Shown piece by piece: positions 26,858-36,165 of a DNA stretch of 53,624 nt. A program made the translations under genes and the position numbers. Under the pieces are notes generated by a model. That model ran no database searches, was not told where the DNA came from, and saw nothing but the letters and a program-made list of their open reading frames with translations. Position 1 is the first letter of the stretch; each line of letters opens with the position of its first letter. Origin of the DNA: Candidatus Zhuqueibacterota bacterium (GTDB taxonomy: Bacteria; Zhuqueibacterota; Zhuqueibacteria; Oceanimicrobiales; Oceanimicrobiaceae); NCBI GenBank assembly GCA_029262035.1, contig JAJDAE010000317.1, positions 1 to 53,624 on the forward strand. Reading direction: 5' to 3'.

Positions 26858-28163
26858 CACTCAACAAATCAAAAACTTCATTATAATTACTAATTCTGTA
26901 ATCGGAACCAAATAATTCAAATACCACTTTTCTGTTTAACATTTGGTAGAGCCAGATCACTCGTCGTTTTTCACCGAAAAGCCCCTGGGATGGCTCAAAC
27001 ATAGCATGCTCCAAGGGTTGGTCGATATAGCTGGGGTGCCCCAATTTAATAAACACCATTCCCATCTGGGTTTTCCAGCCGGGGATAAACCCCTTAAATT
27101 TATCATTGGCAATTAATACCCTGCGATAATACTCATTCAAATACTCATTCACATTGGTTTCTGGCGTGGGATCTTTACTTTTCCAAAACTGATTAAAAGC
27201 CTTTATCTGCTCATCCCCCTCTAGCTCTTTTATCGCCTTAATCTCATCCTTATCGGCAATATAGAGCAATTGTTCTATGGATTCCTTCAAGTCTTCATAA
27301 ACGAATTTTTTCTGTTGCGATTTGGGTGCAAGCTGCTGTAAAACACTAACAGAATCGTCTTTATAGTGAACCGTTACGTTAACATCAAAATTCAGGGAAA
27401 GTGTTTCCTTGGAAATTATAATATATTTTTTATTTAAAATTCCTACACTTGCAAATGATTCCACTTTCCTTTGTTGAACCCGGCCATTGACCAATTCAAC
27501 CTTGTATTCAAGACTCGCTGAATCTCCTTTTGGAATATTATATATTTCGTAGTAAACATATAAGCCAACATTGTCTTTTTTGGGTTCCGCTCCTTCAATA
27601 AAATCAATTGAATTTACAAACAATAAATTGCTAACAGTAAAGCTCTCACTAAAATAATCAGCCAGCCTTACAGTACCTTCCATATCAGATACACGCTGCG
27701 TTTCCAAATCCTTCAGTTCGATTTTAAAATTGTATTCGCCTGGTTTTAATTCAACCGAATTACGTGTAAACCCATATTTTTCCTCAAGTTTGGTTTCCTT
27801 AAAATCACTTGCAAAAATCTCACCTTTCCATCTTTTATACTCAATCTCATCACTGCTTGAATCTGAAATTGTCAATGTCGCCTGAAAGTCAGAACGGAAT
27901 TTTTTTAAATCATCATCCGTATCACGATTTCTAATAAATTGAAGATTATTAAATGGGAAGTTTAGTTGGATATACAACTTGCTTAATTTCAGGCTATCTG
28001 AGGCAAAATTAAACATTCGAAGTGCAAATACAGGACTTTCGGATTCTAGATTTTTCTTTGTAACCTCAAATATTTGGGGGGTTGATTCCTGAGTATAGGC
28101 CGTTTGACAAATTTGGCTTAAAAGAATTATCAGGAGGATAGTTTGAAAAAATCCTTTTCGCAA
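26838..28163 (-). CDS. GWxTD-domain protein (variant motif GWKTQ)
   Basis: 441 residues. The start is TTG at 28163 with AAGGGG 8 nt upstream. A signal peptide (MRKGFFQTILLIILLSQICQ) is followed by beta-rich domains up to about residue 290, then a helical C-terminal region. The signature PGWKTQMGMVFIKLGHPSYI departs from GWxTDRG: Asp is Gln and Arg-Gly is Met-Gly. GWxTD proteins are extracytoplasmic proteins of unknown function frequent in FCB and Acidobacteria genomes. This copy lies 31 nt after a second, canonical copy with the same domain order, so they probably arose by duplication. Exported to the periplasm or outer membrane; no lipobox. Confidence 0.85.
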   Translation of the reverse strand: MRKGFFQTILLIILLSQICQTAYTQESTPQIFEVTKKNLESESPVFALRMFNFASDSLKLSKLYIQLNFPFNNLQFIRNRDTDDDLKKFRSDFQATLTISDSSSDEIEYKRWKGEIFASDFKETKLEEKYGFTRNSVELKPGEYNFKIELKDLETQRVSDMEGTVRLADYFSESFTVSNLLFVNSIDFIEGAEPKKDNVGLYVYYEIYNIPKGDSASLEYKVELVNGRVQQRKVESFASVGILNKKYIIISKETLSLNFDVNVTVHYKDDSVSVLQQLAPKSQQKKFVYEDLKESIEQLLYIADKDEIKAIKELEGDEQIKAFNQFWKSKDPTPETNVNEYLNEYYRRVLIANDKFKGFIPGWKTQMGMVFIKLGHPSYIDQPLEHAMFEPSQGLFGEKRRVIWLYQMLNRKVVFELFGSDYRISNYNEVFDLLSDDDIRF

Positions 28164-28194
28164 TTCAGGTGCCCCTTGCTTTCAAAAAGCAGAA

Positions 28195-29526
28195 TTAATT
28201 TTTTAAAATCTCGTACAGCGTTTCAGGATTCTCAAGACGATATTGTCCAAAACCGTTATCATCATAAAATACCAGCTGACGGTTATATGTATAGTAATCC
28301 CAAATTTGTATAGCTTTAATGGTTTTACCAAGCCTTCTGGTTCTGAAATCCATATTATACGGATTCCGTTGAATATTATCTGGTTTTCCAAGCATTATAT
28401 AAGCCCATCCTCTGTCTGTTTGCCACCCGCCTTTACTCAAAGAATGATAGTTAGCATTGGCAAATACGACTCTCGCATAATACTCATCACGTAATTCATT
28501 TTCGCTAGTTAACGGAGTGGGATCATGTTTCTTCCAAAAAACCAGAAATTCGTGATGTTTTTCTCCCGTGCTTAATTTTTGCAAGCGCTTATACTCTTTT
28601 TTTGTGGCCAAATACTTTAATACATGAATAGCTTCCTCAACTGATCTAAACTCAACTGGTAGCCCCTGGAGATACCAGTTAAATCCCTTCTCGGCATTAA
28701 ATTCTTTACCACCGGATTCCATAAAAACTTTCAGTTTATAATTTCCATGCGGCAAATTTTCGCCAACGACATCAATGAAATTTTGTGTAACTCTACCTTC
28801 TCCGGCACTAAAATATTCATGTTCGTACCAAACAGTATCCTGCTGGCCTAACACTTGATATTTAACCCTAAAACTATCATCTTGTGTTACATTATAAATT
28901 TCAAAATATGCTAAAATCCGAAAATCATCGCTTTGCTCATTGGAAACTCTCGGTGTAAAAATATAATTACCGGTATCTTCTTTTTTCTGAATTCCATCAA
29001 GGAAAAGAATATTGCTAATTTGCACAACAGGTTTCGAAAAGTCTTTAAGGGTTATCTCTCTATTGAACTCACTGCGAAACAAAGTTTCTTTATCCTGCAC
29101 TGTAATTAAAACATCGTATTCCCCGGATTGCAGATCAAAACTTACTTTGTTTAAATTAAATTTTTTAACTGAGTTTACTTCATCAAGAGACTCGATTGCA
29201 ATGAAATCGCTGAACTTTCTACTTTCAGAACTATCATCTTTTCGACTTTTAGCCGTCACTTCGACATTGTATTGCGCTAAAAAGGTGTCTTTTTTAACCT
29301 TAACAAATTGAACGTTATCGTATAAAATTTTCACATATACATCTAACTTACTAAGCAGGCCATCACCGGCAAGGAAATTAACTAACTCAACATCAACGGA
29401 AACTGAATCTTGTTCATTTTGCAAAACAGGTGATGGCAAAAAAATCGGGAAGGCGTAAGCATCAACACAAAAAGCAAAAAGAACCAGATATACTGGTATG
29501 ACCACTTTTTTTATCTGATTTATCAT
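28195..29526 (-). CDS. GWxTD-domain protein (canonical motif GWQTD)
   Basis: 443 residues with a signal peptide (VVIPVYLVLFAFCVDAYAFP) and a beta-rich body containing repeated YDVLITVQDKETLF- and DFRILAYFEIYNV-like strands. A C-terminal GWxTD domain reads GGWQTDRGWAYIMLGKPDNI and then IWDYYTYNRQLVFYDDNGFG. The paired gene downstream has the same layout and similar phrases (YFEIYN/YYEIYN, FWKKHDPTP/FWKSKDPTP). Function is unknown; the family is predicted to work at the cell envelope. AAAGGTG is 5-7 nt before the ATG. It follows rimO by 53 nt. Confidence 0.87.
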   Translation of the reverse strand: MINQIKKVVIPVYLVLFAFCVDAYAFPIFLPSPVLQNEQDSVSVDVELVNFLAGDGLLSKLDVYVKILYDNVQFVKVKKDTFLAQYNVEVTAKSRKDDSSESRKFSDFIAIESLDEVNSVKKFNLNKVSFDLQSGEYDVLITVQDKETLFRSEFNREITLKDFSKPVVQISNILFLDGIQKKEDTGNYIFTPRVSNEQSDDFRILAYFEIYNVTQDDSFRVKYQVLGQQDTVWYEHEYFSAGEGRVTQNFIDVVGENLPHGNYKLKVFMESGGKEFNAEKGFNWYLQGLPVEFRSVEEAIHVLKYLATKKEYKRLQKLSTGEKHHEFLVFWKKHDPTPLTSENELRDEYYARVVFANANYHSLSKGGWQTDRGWAYIMLGKPDNIQRNPYNMDFRTRRLGKTIKAIQIWDYYTYNRQLVFYDDNGFGQYRLENPETLYEILKN

Positions 29527-29579
29527 ATTTTACACCTTTAAACTTGTAATTGATTATAATAACAATTAAGCGAAAATGT

Positions 29580-30863
29580 TCAACTTTTTGCAAATAAATT
29601 ATATTCGTTGCAGTCAATAATTTTCGCATCAATAAAATCGCCAGGGGTTAAGCCTGCACTTTTTATGAAAACGGAATTATCGATTTCCGGACAATCATAA
29701 ATGGTGCGTCCAGCGAAGGCTTCTTCTTCCTTATCAAATCCATCAACTAAAACGGTGAGCCTTTTATTTATCAAACTTTCATTAAATCTGCTCGAAATCT
29801 CGGTCTGAATATCATTTAACTCGGCAAGCCTTTCCTGAATTATATGATCCGGAACCTGATTGGGGAAGTTATAGGAAGGTGTATCTTCCTCATGTGAATA
29901 AGCGAATAAACCCAACCGCTCAAAATGTATATCTTCCATAAAATCAACCAATTCACGGTGGTCATCCTCAGTTTCACCCGGAAACCCCACTATAAAAGTT
30001 GAGCGTAACGCAATCTCAGGGTTCCCCTGTCGCAACTTCTTTATAATTGTCTCCATGTCCTTACGTGTTGTTTTCCTGGCCATATTTTTAAGTAAGCGAT
30101 TAGAAACATGCTGAACCGGCATATCAACATAATTAATAACATCTTTTTTATCGATAATTATTTCGATGATATCATCAGAAAAGTGTGCGGGGTAAGTATA
30201 CAGCAAACGTATCCATTTTATTCTCTTAATTGAGGAAAGTTTGTCCAACAGTGGAACCAATTGCTTTTTTCCATAGATGTCAACGCCATAAATGGTTGTA
30301 TCCTGCGCAATGATGATAAGTTCCTGCACACCCCTATCCGCAAGCATTTCCGCTTCTTCAACCAAACTTTCAATGGTTCGGCTCTTAAAATTACCACGTA
30401 TCCCTGGAATTGAACAGAAAGTACACGGGTTTTCACAGCCTTCAGAAATCTTCAAATATGCGAAATGCCTTGGTGTTGTGAGTAAGCGCTCTCCGAGAAT
30501 TTCTCGCTTCAAATCAAGCTTTTCGGTTAGTTCCTGCACAATACGGCTGATATCCCGATTTCCGTAAAACCCGTCTACCTGAGGAATTTCTTTTTTTAAG
30601 GCGTCCGGATACCGCTGAGAAAGGCAGCCTGTAACATATACGCGCTTGCATTTCCCTTGTTTCTTTAATTCAACAGCTTCCCAAATTGCGTCAATAGATT
30701 CTTCTTTTGCACCTTGAATAAAACCACAAGTATTGAGGATAATGGTTTCAGCATCTAACGGATTGTCAACAAATTCAACATTTTCACCCTTTAACCCGCC
30801 GAGCAAAAATTCGGAGTCGACCAAATTTTTGGGACAACCCAAAGTGGTAAGATTAATTTTCAT
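29580..30863 (-). CDS. rimO: Ribosomal protein S12 methylthiotransferase RimO
   Basis: 427 residues from the ATG at 30863; GAGG upstream lies within the end of ftsY and the two genes overlap by 11 nt. Cys10 (LTTLGCPKNLVDSE), the Cys in NTCGFIQGAKEESID and the one in TGCLSQRYPD bind the auxiliary cluster. SEGCENPCTFCSIPGIRG holds the CxxxCxxC of the radical SAM cluster. A C-terminal TRAM domain (about 360-427) binds the substrate. It adds a methylthio group to the conserved Asp of S12. Longer starts add 11 poorly matching residues. RimO is favoured over MiaB by CPKNLVD. Confidence 0.95.
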   Translation of the reverse strand: MKINLTTLGCPKNLVDSEFLLGGLKGENVEFVDNPLDAETIILNTCGFIQGAKEESIDAIWEAVELKKQGKCKRVYVTGCLSQRYPDALKKEIPQVDGFYGNRDISRIVQELTEKLDLKREILGERLLTTPRHFAYLKISEGCENPCTFCSIPGIRGNFKSRTIESLVEEAEMLADRGVQELIIIAQDTTIYGVDIYGKKQLVPLLDKLSSIKRIKWIRLLYTYPAHFSDDIIEIIIDKKDVINYVDMPVQHVSNRLLKNMARKTTRKDMETIIKKLRQGNPEIALRSTFIVGFPGETEDDHRELVDFMEDIHFERLGLFAYSHEEDTPSYNFPNQVPDHIIQERLAELNDIQTEISSRFNESLINKRLTVLVDGFDKEEEAFAGRTIYDCPEIDNSVFIKSAGLTPGDFIDAKIIDCNEYNLFAKS

Positions 30864-31785
30864 TAAATAGCGCCTCAACAAACGTTTCTGCATCAAACGG
30901 TTTTAAATCATCAACCTGTTCACCTAAACCGACAAAACGCACCGGTAATTGCAGTTCTTTTTGAATTGAAAAGACCATACCACCTTTTGCGGTGCCGTCG
31001 AGCTTGGTTACCACCAGACCGGTTACATCCACAACTTCTCTAAACTGCTTGGCCTGCATTATGGCATTTTGTCCCGTCGTTGCGTCGAGTACAAGTAATG
31101 TTTCGTGAGGTGCGCCAGCAACCGCTTTATCTAATACGCGGTTTATTTTTTTCAACTCTTCCATTAAATTTACTTTTGTATGCAGCCGGCCAGCGGTATC
31201 AACAATTAATACATCAACATCTCTCGCCAAAGCAGCTTTGCCTGCATCAAAAGCAATTGCCGCCGGGTCAGCCCCTTGCTGTGTGCTTATAACTTCAGCT
31301 TCTACTCGTTTAGCCCAAATCTCAAGCTGCTCAGTGGCTGCCGCCCGAAAAGTATCTGCAGCAGCAAGCATTACGGTTTTTCCTTTTTGATGAAAAAGCT
31401 TGGCGAGCTTGGCAATTGTGGTGGTTTTGCCAACACCATTTACACCAACCAACACTATGATGTAAGGTTTTTTGTTAGGTTGAAAAAATCCTTCAACAAA
31501 GTCGGTTGTGGTTCTATCGAGAGATTTACTGAGATGTTCTTGTAAAAACGTAAAGAGTTCTTCCTTATGATCAAACCCGATGCGATTCACATGATCGCGC
31601 AAATCGTCCACAACCTCCATGCTTGTGGCCACACCAATATCAGAGGAAATTAAAACTTCTTCAACTTTATCTATAAAATCGTCATCGATTTCGAATTGAT
31701 TTTTAACCAGGCTGGAGATTTCGCCAACAAAACCCTCTTTCGTTTTGGCCAAACCTTGTTTAAATTTTTCAAAAAAGGAAGCCAT
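30853..31785 (-). CDS. ftsY: Signal recognition particle receptor FtsY
   Basis: 310 residues: NG domains with only a short N-terminal extension, as in many non-enterobacterial FtsY. The GTPase motifs are [18 protein letters not shown] (G1), [15 protein letters not shown] (G2), [19 protein letters not shown] (G3) and [11 protein letters not shown] (G4). It receives ribosome-nascent chain complexes with Ffh at the inner membrane. The gene is 2 nt after pgsA and overlaps rimO. GAGGCG lies about 9 nt before the ATG. Confidence 0.97.
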   Translation of the reverse strand: MASFFEKFKQGLAKTKEGFVGEISSLVKNQFEIDDDFIDKVEEVLISSDIGVATSMEVVDDLRDHVNRIGFDHKEELFTFLQEHLSKSLDRTTTDFVEGFFQPNKKPYIIVLVGVNGVGKTTTIAKLAKLFHQKGKTVMLAAADTFRAAATEQLEIWAKRVEAEVISTQQGADPAAIAFDAGKAALARDVDVLIVDTAGRLHTKVNLMEELKKINRVLDKAVAGAPHETLLVLDATTGQNAIMQAKQFREVVDVTGLVVTKLDGTAKGGMVFSIQKELQLPVRFVGLGEQVDDLKPFDAETFVEALFNEN

Positions 31786-31787
31786 TC

Positions 31788-32342
31788 TTACATCGCCTCT
31801 TTTACAACATTCACTCGCGATGTCCTTTTCATTCTTATAGAATAGCTAATTGAGGAAGCTGCTATAAAAGCAATGCTGGTATAAAGAAGAATTTCGCTAA
31901 AACCTAATTCTACCGTATAGGCGACAACCGTTAAACCCAAAATTGTAACCGTGATTTTACCAAGCATATTAGATTCAACCATTACTCTGGTGCGCAGAAC
32001 CAGAAAAGAACTCAAAACGACAATACCTACATCACGCACAATAATTAAGACGACGAACCACACAGGCAGACCTCGGGTTTCTGCAAGAATTATTGCAATA
32101 CCGGCGATCGTAATCTTGTCGGCTATAGGGTCTAAAACACGACCCAGATCCGTACGCTGTTTTAGTTTTCTTGCCAATCTGCCGTCGTAGGCATCGGTTA
32201 GGGCAGCTAAAAACATAATTACCACCGCCAGGTAACTTCCCATTTCTGTTTGTAATTTAAGCAGATAAAATATGGGAATGACCAGAATTACGCGGGTTAT
32301 ACTTAAAATGTTTGAAATGTAAGTAAATTCACTTATCCGCAC
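31788..32342 (-). CDS. pgsA: CDP-diacylglycerol-glycerol-3-phosphate phosphatidyltransferase family protein
   Basis: 184 residues, start GTG at 32342 with AGGA upstream. The CDP-alcohol phosphotransferase signature DG-x2-AR-x8-G-x3-D-x3-D is intact: DGRLAR, then GRVLDPIAD. About five membrane helices follow the family pattern. The usual reaction joins CDP-diacylglycerol and glycerol-3-phosphate to phosphatidylglycerol phosphate in the inner membrane. Because the upstream genes encode a geranylgeranyl reductase, a ferredoxin and a UbiA-like protein, action on an isoprenoid ether lipid cannot be excluded; sequence alone does not decide. It lies 10 nt after the reductase gene. Confidence 0.88.
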   Translation of the reverse strand: MRISEFTYISNILSITRVILVIPIFYLLKLQTEMGSYLAVVIMFLAALTDAYDGRLARKLKQRTDLGRVLDPIADKITIAGIAIILAETRGLPVWFVVLIIVRDVGIVVLSSFLVLRTRVMVESNMLGKITVTILGLTVVAYTVELGFSEILLYTSIAFIAASSISYSIRMKRTSRVNVVKEAM

Positions 32343-32352
32343 TTTTAAAGTC

Positions 32353-33528
32353 CTATTTTAGGAAAACTTTCATTATATCGAATAACATTGCAGGCTGTTT
32401 AATTAATGCTTTTTTGAAAATATTACCCAGGGTTCTTTTTTCTTCAGGCAAGGCAAGTACGGAATCGGCGGTCGCATTAAGATCGTCATCCGTTAGTTTA
32501 GAAATCGCTTGTTTTATTTTGTGCATGCGCTCATGATTTTTGCCTTGAATCTTGTGCCACTTTTCGGGGTACTCAGCAAACCTTTCTCCGGTCACATCAT
32601 TTTCTTTTATCGCCTGAGCTGCAACCTGACCAGCAATTCGCCCGGCAAGCATTGCAGTAACAATTCCACCACCTGTAACCGGATTAACCTGATGCGCTGC
32701 ATCGCCAACCAGCATTAAACCATCCATTACAATTTTCTTTAAAGTAGGTGCGCAGGGGACACCTCCTACAACCGTATATAAAACGGCGGCATGTGGAAAA
32801 TACTTCTCAATAAATTCTTCTAAATACCTTTTTGCTGACTTTTCTTTGGCAAACTCACCCGAAATACCTATTCCAACATTTGCAGTGGTTTCATCTTTTG
32901 GAAAAACCCAAAGATAACCACCCGGGGCAACATCTCTTCCAAAATACAAATATATATTATCCGGATTTATTTTGATATTTGCTAGAGTCATTTGCAGACA
33001 GCACTCTAAATCCTTCAACTTGATATTTGTTTTGAGTCCTCCAAAACGTCCGACTCTCGATTCAACGCCATCGGCGCCAATCACAATTTTCGAGCTGATT
33101 TTGTAATCTTTACCGAGGTGTTTTACAGAAACACCTTTTACGCTACCGTTGTCTCTTAAAAGTCCATTGACATAGGCTTTTGTTTTAACTTCAACCCCGG
33201 CTGAGGCAGCTATATTTACAAGACCAAAGTCAAAAATCCGGCGGTCGAGCATATAACCCTGGTCCGCATCGCTGGCGACCTCCACTTCTTTTCCGTGTGG
33301 TGAAACAAGCACAGCGCCTTTAATGCGATTGCTGATCCAACGTTCTTCCGGTTCAACAACAAGTCTAAGGCTATCTATGCCAACTGCTTCGGCACAGCGT
33401 ACCGGGATGCCGATTTCGCGATCCTTTTCCAGCAGCAACACATTGGCTCCTTGCTCAGCGGCATGCTTTGCCGCCCAAGCGCCGCCAGGACCTCCGCCAA
33501 CAACTATGCAGTCATAGCTATTCCGCAT
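32353..33528 (-). CDS. Geranylgeranyl reductase family flavoprotein
   Basis: 391 residues. FAD-binding GGGPGGAWAAKHAAEQGANV and then LLLEKD open the chain. PVRCAEAVG matches the conserved cysteine loop of geranylgeranyl reductases. GGYLWVFPKDETTANVGIG contains the YxWxFP motif that shapes the prenyl pocket, and LVGDAAHQVNPVTGGGIVTA is the second FAD motif. Family members saturate geranylgeranyl chains of archaeal lipids, chlorophyll or menaquinone. The gene overlaps a ferredoxin by 11 nt; in methanogens the homologous reductase has a neighbouring ferredoxin as electron donor. Substrate here is inferred only. A basic helical tail (about 330-391) is present. Confidence 0.88.
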   Translation of the reverse strand: MRNSYDCIVVGGGPGGAWAAKHAAEQGANVLLLEKDREIGIPVRCAEAVGIDSLRLVVEPEERWISNRIKGAVLVSPHGKEVEVASDADQGYMLDRRIFDFGLVNIAASAGVEVKTKAYVNGLLRDNGSVKGVSVKHLGKDYKISSKIVIGADGVESRVGRFGGLKTNIKLKDLECCLQMTLANIKINPDNIYLYFGRDVAPGGYLWVFPKDETTANVGIGISGEFAKEKSAKRYLEEFIEKYFPHAAVLYTVVGGVPCAPTLKKIVMDGLMLVGDAAHQVNPVTGGGIVTAMLAGRIAGQVAAQAIKENDVTGERFAEYPEKWHKIQGKNHERMHKIKQAISKLTDDDLNATADSVLALPEEKRTLGNIFKKALIKQPAMLFDIMKVFLK

Positions 33529-33712
33529 TCACCATCTCTGATATCTCAAGTGGTTTGAGTGTTTCTACCGGGCAAACCCAAACGCAAAGCATACAATCCG
33601 TGCAATGCGGTAAAATTTCTATTCTGGCTTCAAACAGCTCAATCGAATCGACCGGGCATACTGCAACACATGCTCCACAAAAATCGCATTTGTCATCGAC
33701 AACTCCGATCAT
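33518..33712 (-). CDS. 2[4Fe-4S] ferredoxin
   Basis: 64 residues with two complete CxxCxxCxxxCP sites: CDFCGACVAVCPVD and CTDCMLCVWVCPVE. This is the standard small low-potential bacterial ferredoxin. It starts 2 nt after the UbiA-like gene and overlaps the geranylgeranyl reductase start by 11 nt, so the three proteins are made together. The likely job is delivering electrons to the reductase FAD; that is inference from gene order and the methanogen precedent. Confidence 0.93.
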   Translation of the reverse strand: MIGVVDDKCDFCGACVAVCPVDSIELFEARIEILPHCTDCMLCVWVCPVETLKPLEISEMVNAE

Positions 33713-33714
33713 GC

Positions 33715-34707
33715 TTATTCTTTACCGGTTTCAACAGCCAGGGTCGGATAATTCACTCCAAAACGGAGCCGATAATAAATTTTTGCGCTAAAATAAATCG
33801 TGGCTACAGTTCCAATAAAAAAGTAATCCTTAAATAAAATTCCCCACTTAAAACTAATGGCAATAATCAAAAACACCATAGCATATTTTAAGGAACGTTC
33901 TACTTCACAATTTTTTGCACTAATTGCCGCCCATAAAAAAAATGGTAGTGCAAATAATGCCGGATAAAAAATCAATTCATCTTTCAAAATAAATGCGCTA
34001 GCGATGGATACAACAGTCAGCACCACAGCGACGCAAAGTGTGGTTGAAAAACCAAACTTTTCAGCAAAAGCGTTTTTACCCTGCGAGTCATCAGATGGTG
34101 AATTTTCAACAGCTTCAAACAAAAGCAAACTTAAAAAAAAGCAGAGATACGGCGATGCCTGAATCACCAACGCGCTGCTTAACCGGCCATTGAAAAACCA
34201 TCCCCCTCCAAAAAGCAGAAAGGCTGTAACCAACTTTGCAAGTAGTGCAAGTATTAGTTTATCTTTCCAGGCAAATGGTGAAAAATTAAACAGATAGCCC
34301 AGCAAAAGCAGAATAATAAAAGCCAACACACCTATTTTCCAGAAAAAAAAGAAACTAAAGCCAAGTGTCAAAACAATCAGAATAGAAGACTCGATAAACG
34401 CCGACTTAGGTGTTAGCATTCCAGGTGCTATAAATGTAAACTTACTTTTGGTTTCAGAAGATTTTCTTTCCATGACCTGGTTAAGCACAAATATCGCACC
34501 CATTAAAATGGTTACAGCCAGGCCAAGCCAAATCAGTCTATCCTCTCCAAACGCAGCCACACCATTTGAAATATTCCCTTCTGAATGCAAATAGGGTTCA
34601 GTTTTATTCTGCACATAATAGCCGGATAGAAACAAAACCCACACCGGAAAAAACATTATTGGTTTCAATATAAAAAAATAATCAAATGGCTTCAAAAGTT
34701 GTTTCAT
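33715..34707 (-). CDS. UbiA-like polytopic membrane protein with degenerate Asp-rich motifs
   Basis: 330 residues from the ATG at 34707 (a TTG at 34716 would add three). About nine membrane helices. The UbiA outline is present: LNQVMERKSSETKSKF sits where NDxxDxxxD is expected, followed by APGMLTPKSA in place of RPLPSG. ENSPSDDSQGKNAFAEKFG sits where the second motif DxxxDxxxGxxT is expected. The first motif keeps Asn but has Glu for the first Asp and no third acid at the usual step. Prenyl transfer is therefore uncertain, and it could be a divergent prenyltransferase or a non-catalytic relative. It lies 15 nt after purF. Confidence 0.6.
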   Translation of the reverse strand: MKQLLKPFDYFFILKPIMFFPVWVLFLSGYYVQNKTEPYLHSEGNISNGVAAFGEDRLIWLGLAVTILMGAIFVLNQVMERKSSETKSKFTFIAPGMLTPKSAFIESSILIVLTLGFSFFFFWKIGVLAFIILLLLGYLFNFSPFAWKDKLILALLAKLVTAFLLFGGGWFFNGRLSSALVIQASPYLCFFLSLLLFEAVENSPSDDSQGKNAFAEKFGFSTTLCVAVVLTVVSIASAFILKDELIFYPALFALPFFLWAAISAKNCEVERSLKYAMVFLIIAISFKWGILFKDYFFIGTVATIYFSAKIYYRLRFGVNYPTLAVETGKE

Positions 34708-34722
34708 TGGTTCCAATCGTAA

Positions 34723-36165
34723 TTAGTTATTTGCAATTTCAAGATCTTCATACAATAGTTTTTTTGCGCCTTTTTCCGGCAGTAAAGGATAATCTCCTGT
34801 AAAGCAGGCTGTACAAAACCCACTTGTATCCTTTGAGACAGCACCAATCATTCCTTCAAGAGAAAGATACCCCAAACTTTCAACTCCCAGATATTCACGA
34901 ATTTCTTCTACTTTTTTATTTGATGCAATCAACTCGTCCTTGGTTGGAAAATCCATACCATAATAACATGGTGCAATAATAGGCGGCGAAGTAACACGAA
35001 CATGAACTTCCTTCGCGCCGGCATTACGTACCATTTTTGAGAGGTGTTTCAAAGTGGTGCCGCGCACAATTGAGTCTTCCACTAACACAACCCGCCGATC
35101 ACGCAATACTCCCTCTACAGGATTAAATTTAACCCGGACATTGAACTCCCGCGAGGATTGCTGCGGGTGGATAAATGTACGACCAATGTAGTGGTTGCGG
35201 ATTAGTCCAATCTCAAACTTAATTCCCGAAGTACTGGCATATCCCAAGGCGGCTGTATTTGATGAATCAGGCACAGAGATAACAATATCGGCATCAGCCG
35301 GGTGTTCCAAGGCAAGATTTTTACCCAACTTGCGTCGGGCACGATCTACGTTTTCATTAAAAATTTTACTGTCAGGCCGGGAAAAATACACATGCTCAAA
35401 AATGCAGGCCGTCCTGGGCGCTTTTTCATCCAGCCAGTACGATTTCAGACCATCCTTTTTAATAGCCAGGACTTCACCTGGTTCAATTTCGCGAACGTAC
35501 TCAGCACCTATCAGGTCCAACGCACAAGTTTCGGAAACAATGAAATACGTGTTATCTTTTTTTCCGAGACACAATGGCCGCCAACCACGGGGATCGCGTA
35601 CGCCGTAAACGCCATCTTTAGTTCCGACAGCAAGGCAATACGCACCCTGCATTTGAGATAATGCATCTCTGATTTTTTCAGCAAAATCTGTTTCTTTGGA
35701 GCGTGACATTAAATGTAAAACAATTTCTGTATCAGAAGTTGTTTGAAAAATTGCTCCTGATTCAACTAATTTCGCACGGACAGATTTTGAGTTAACAAAA
35801 TTGCCGTTATGTGAAATTGTCACCGGAGTATCTTTGAAGTTCACCAAAAACGGCTGTGCATTGTTGAGCATCGTAGAACCGGTAGTTGAATACCGATTGT
35901 GTCCAATGGCAATATTTCCTTTTAGGGAATTTAAAGTGTTGATGTCCGAAAACACCTGACTGACCAACCCCATATCAGCATGCCGGTAAAAATTGTTGCC
36001 ATCCGTTGACACGATACCACAGCTTTCCTGACCGCGATGTTGTAGTGCATAAAGCGCCTGATAAGCATAAATTGATGCGTCTTTATGGCCAAAGGCCGCA
36101 ACGATACCACAATTTGATTTTGGCTTATCCTCTGCTTCTTCCGTATGATGTTGTAGTAAATTCAT
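34723..36165 (-). CDS. purF: Amidophosphoribosyltransferase
   Basis: 480 residues. An 18-residue leader precedes the nucleophile in NCGIVAAFGHKDAS, consistent with the self-cleaved propeptide of the Bacillus-type enzyme. The class II glutaminase domain has LQHRGQESCGIVS and GHNRYSTTGS. The phosphoribosyl domain ends in RVVLVEDSIVRGTTLKHLSK (PRPP loop). Cysteines in FCTACFTGDYP together with an upstream one match the [4Fe-4S] ligands of that subgroup. It makes phosphoribosylamine from PRPP and glutamine, the first purine step. The start overlaps the previous gene by ATGA. It is not adjacent to purNH (about 9 kb away). Confidence 0.97.
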   Translation of the reverse strand: MNLLQHHTEEAEDKPKSNCGIVAAFGHKDASIYAYQALYALQHRGQESCGIVSTDGNNFYRHADMGLVSQVFSDINTLNSLKGNIAIGHNRYSTTGSTMLNNAQPFLVNFKDTPVTISHNGNFVNSKSVRAKLVESGAIFQTTSDTEIVLHLMSRSKETDFAEKIRDALSQMQGAYCLAVGTKDGVYGVRDPRGWRPLCLGKKDNTYFIVSETCALDLIGAEYVREIEPGEVLAIKKDGLKSYWLDEKAPRTACIFEHVYFSRPDSKIFNENVDRARRKLGKNLALEHPADADIVISVPDSSNTAALGYASTSGIKFEIGLIRNHYIGRTFIHPQQSSREFNVRVKFNPVEGVLRDRRVVLVEDSIVRGTTLKHLSKMVRNAGAKEVHVRVTSPPIIAPCYYGMDFPTKDELIASNKKVEEIREYLGVESLGYLSLEGMIGAVSKDTSGFCTACFTGDYPLLPEKGAKKLLYEDLEIANN

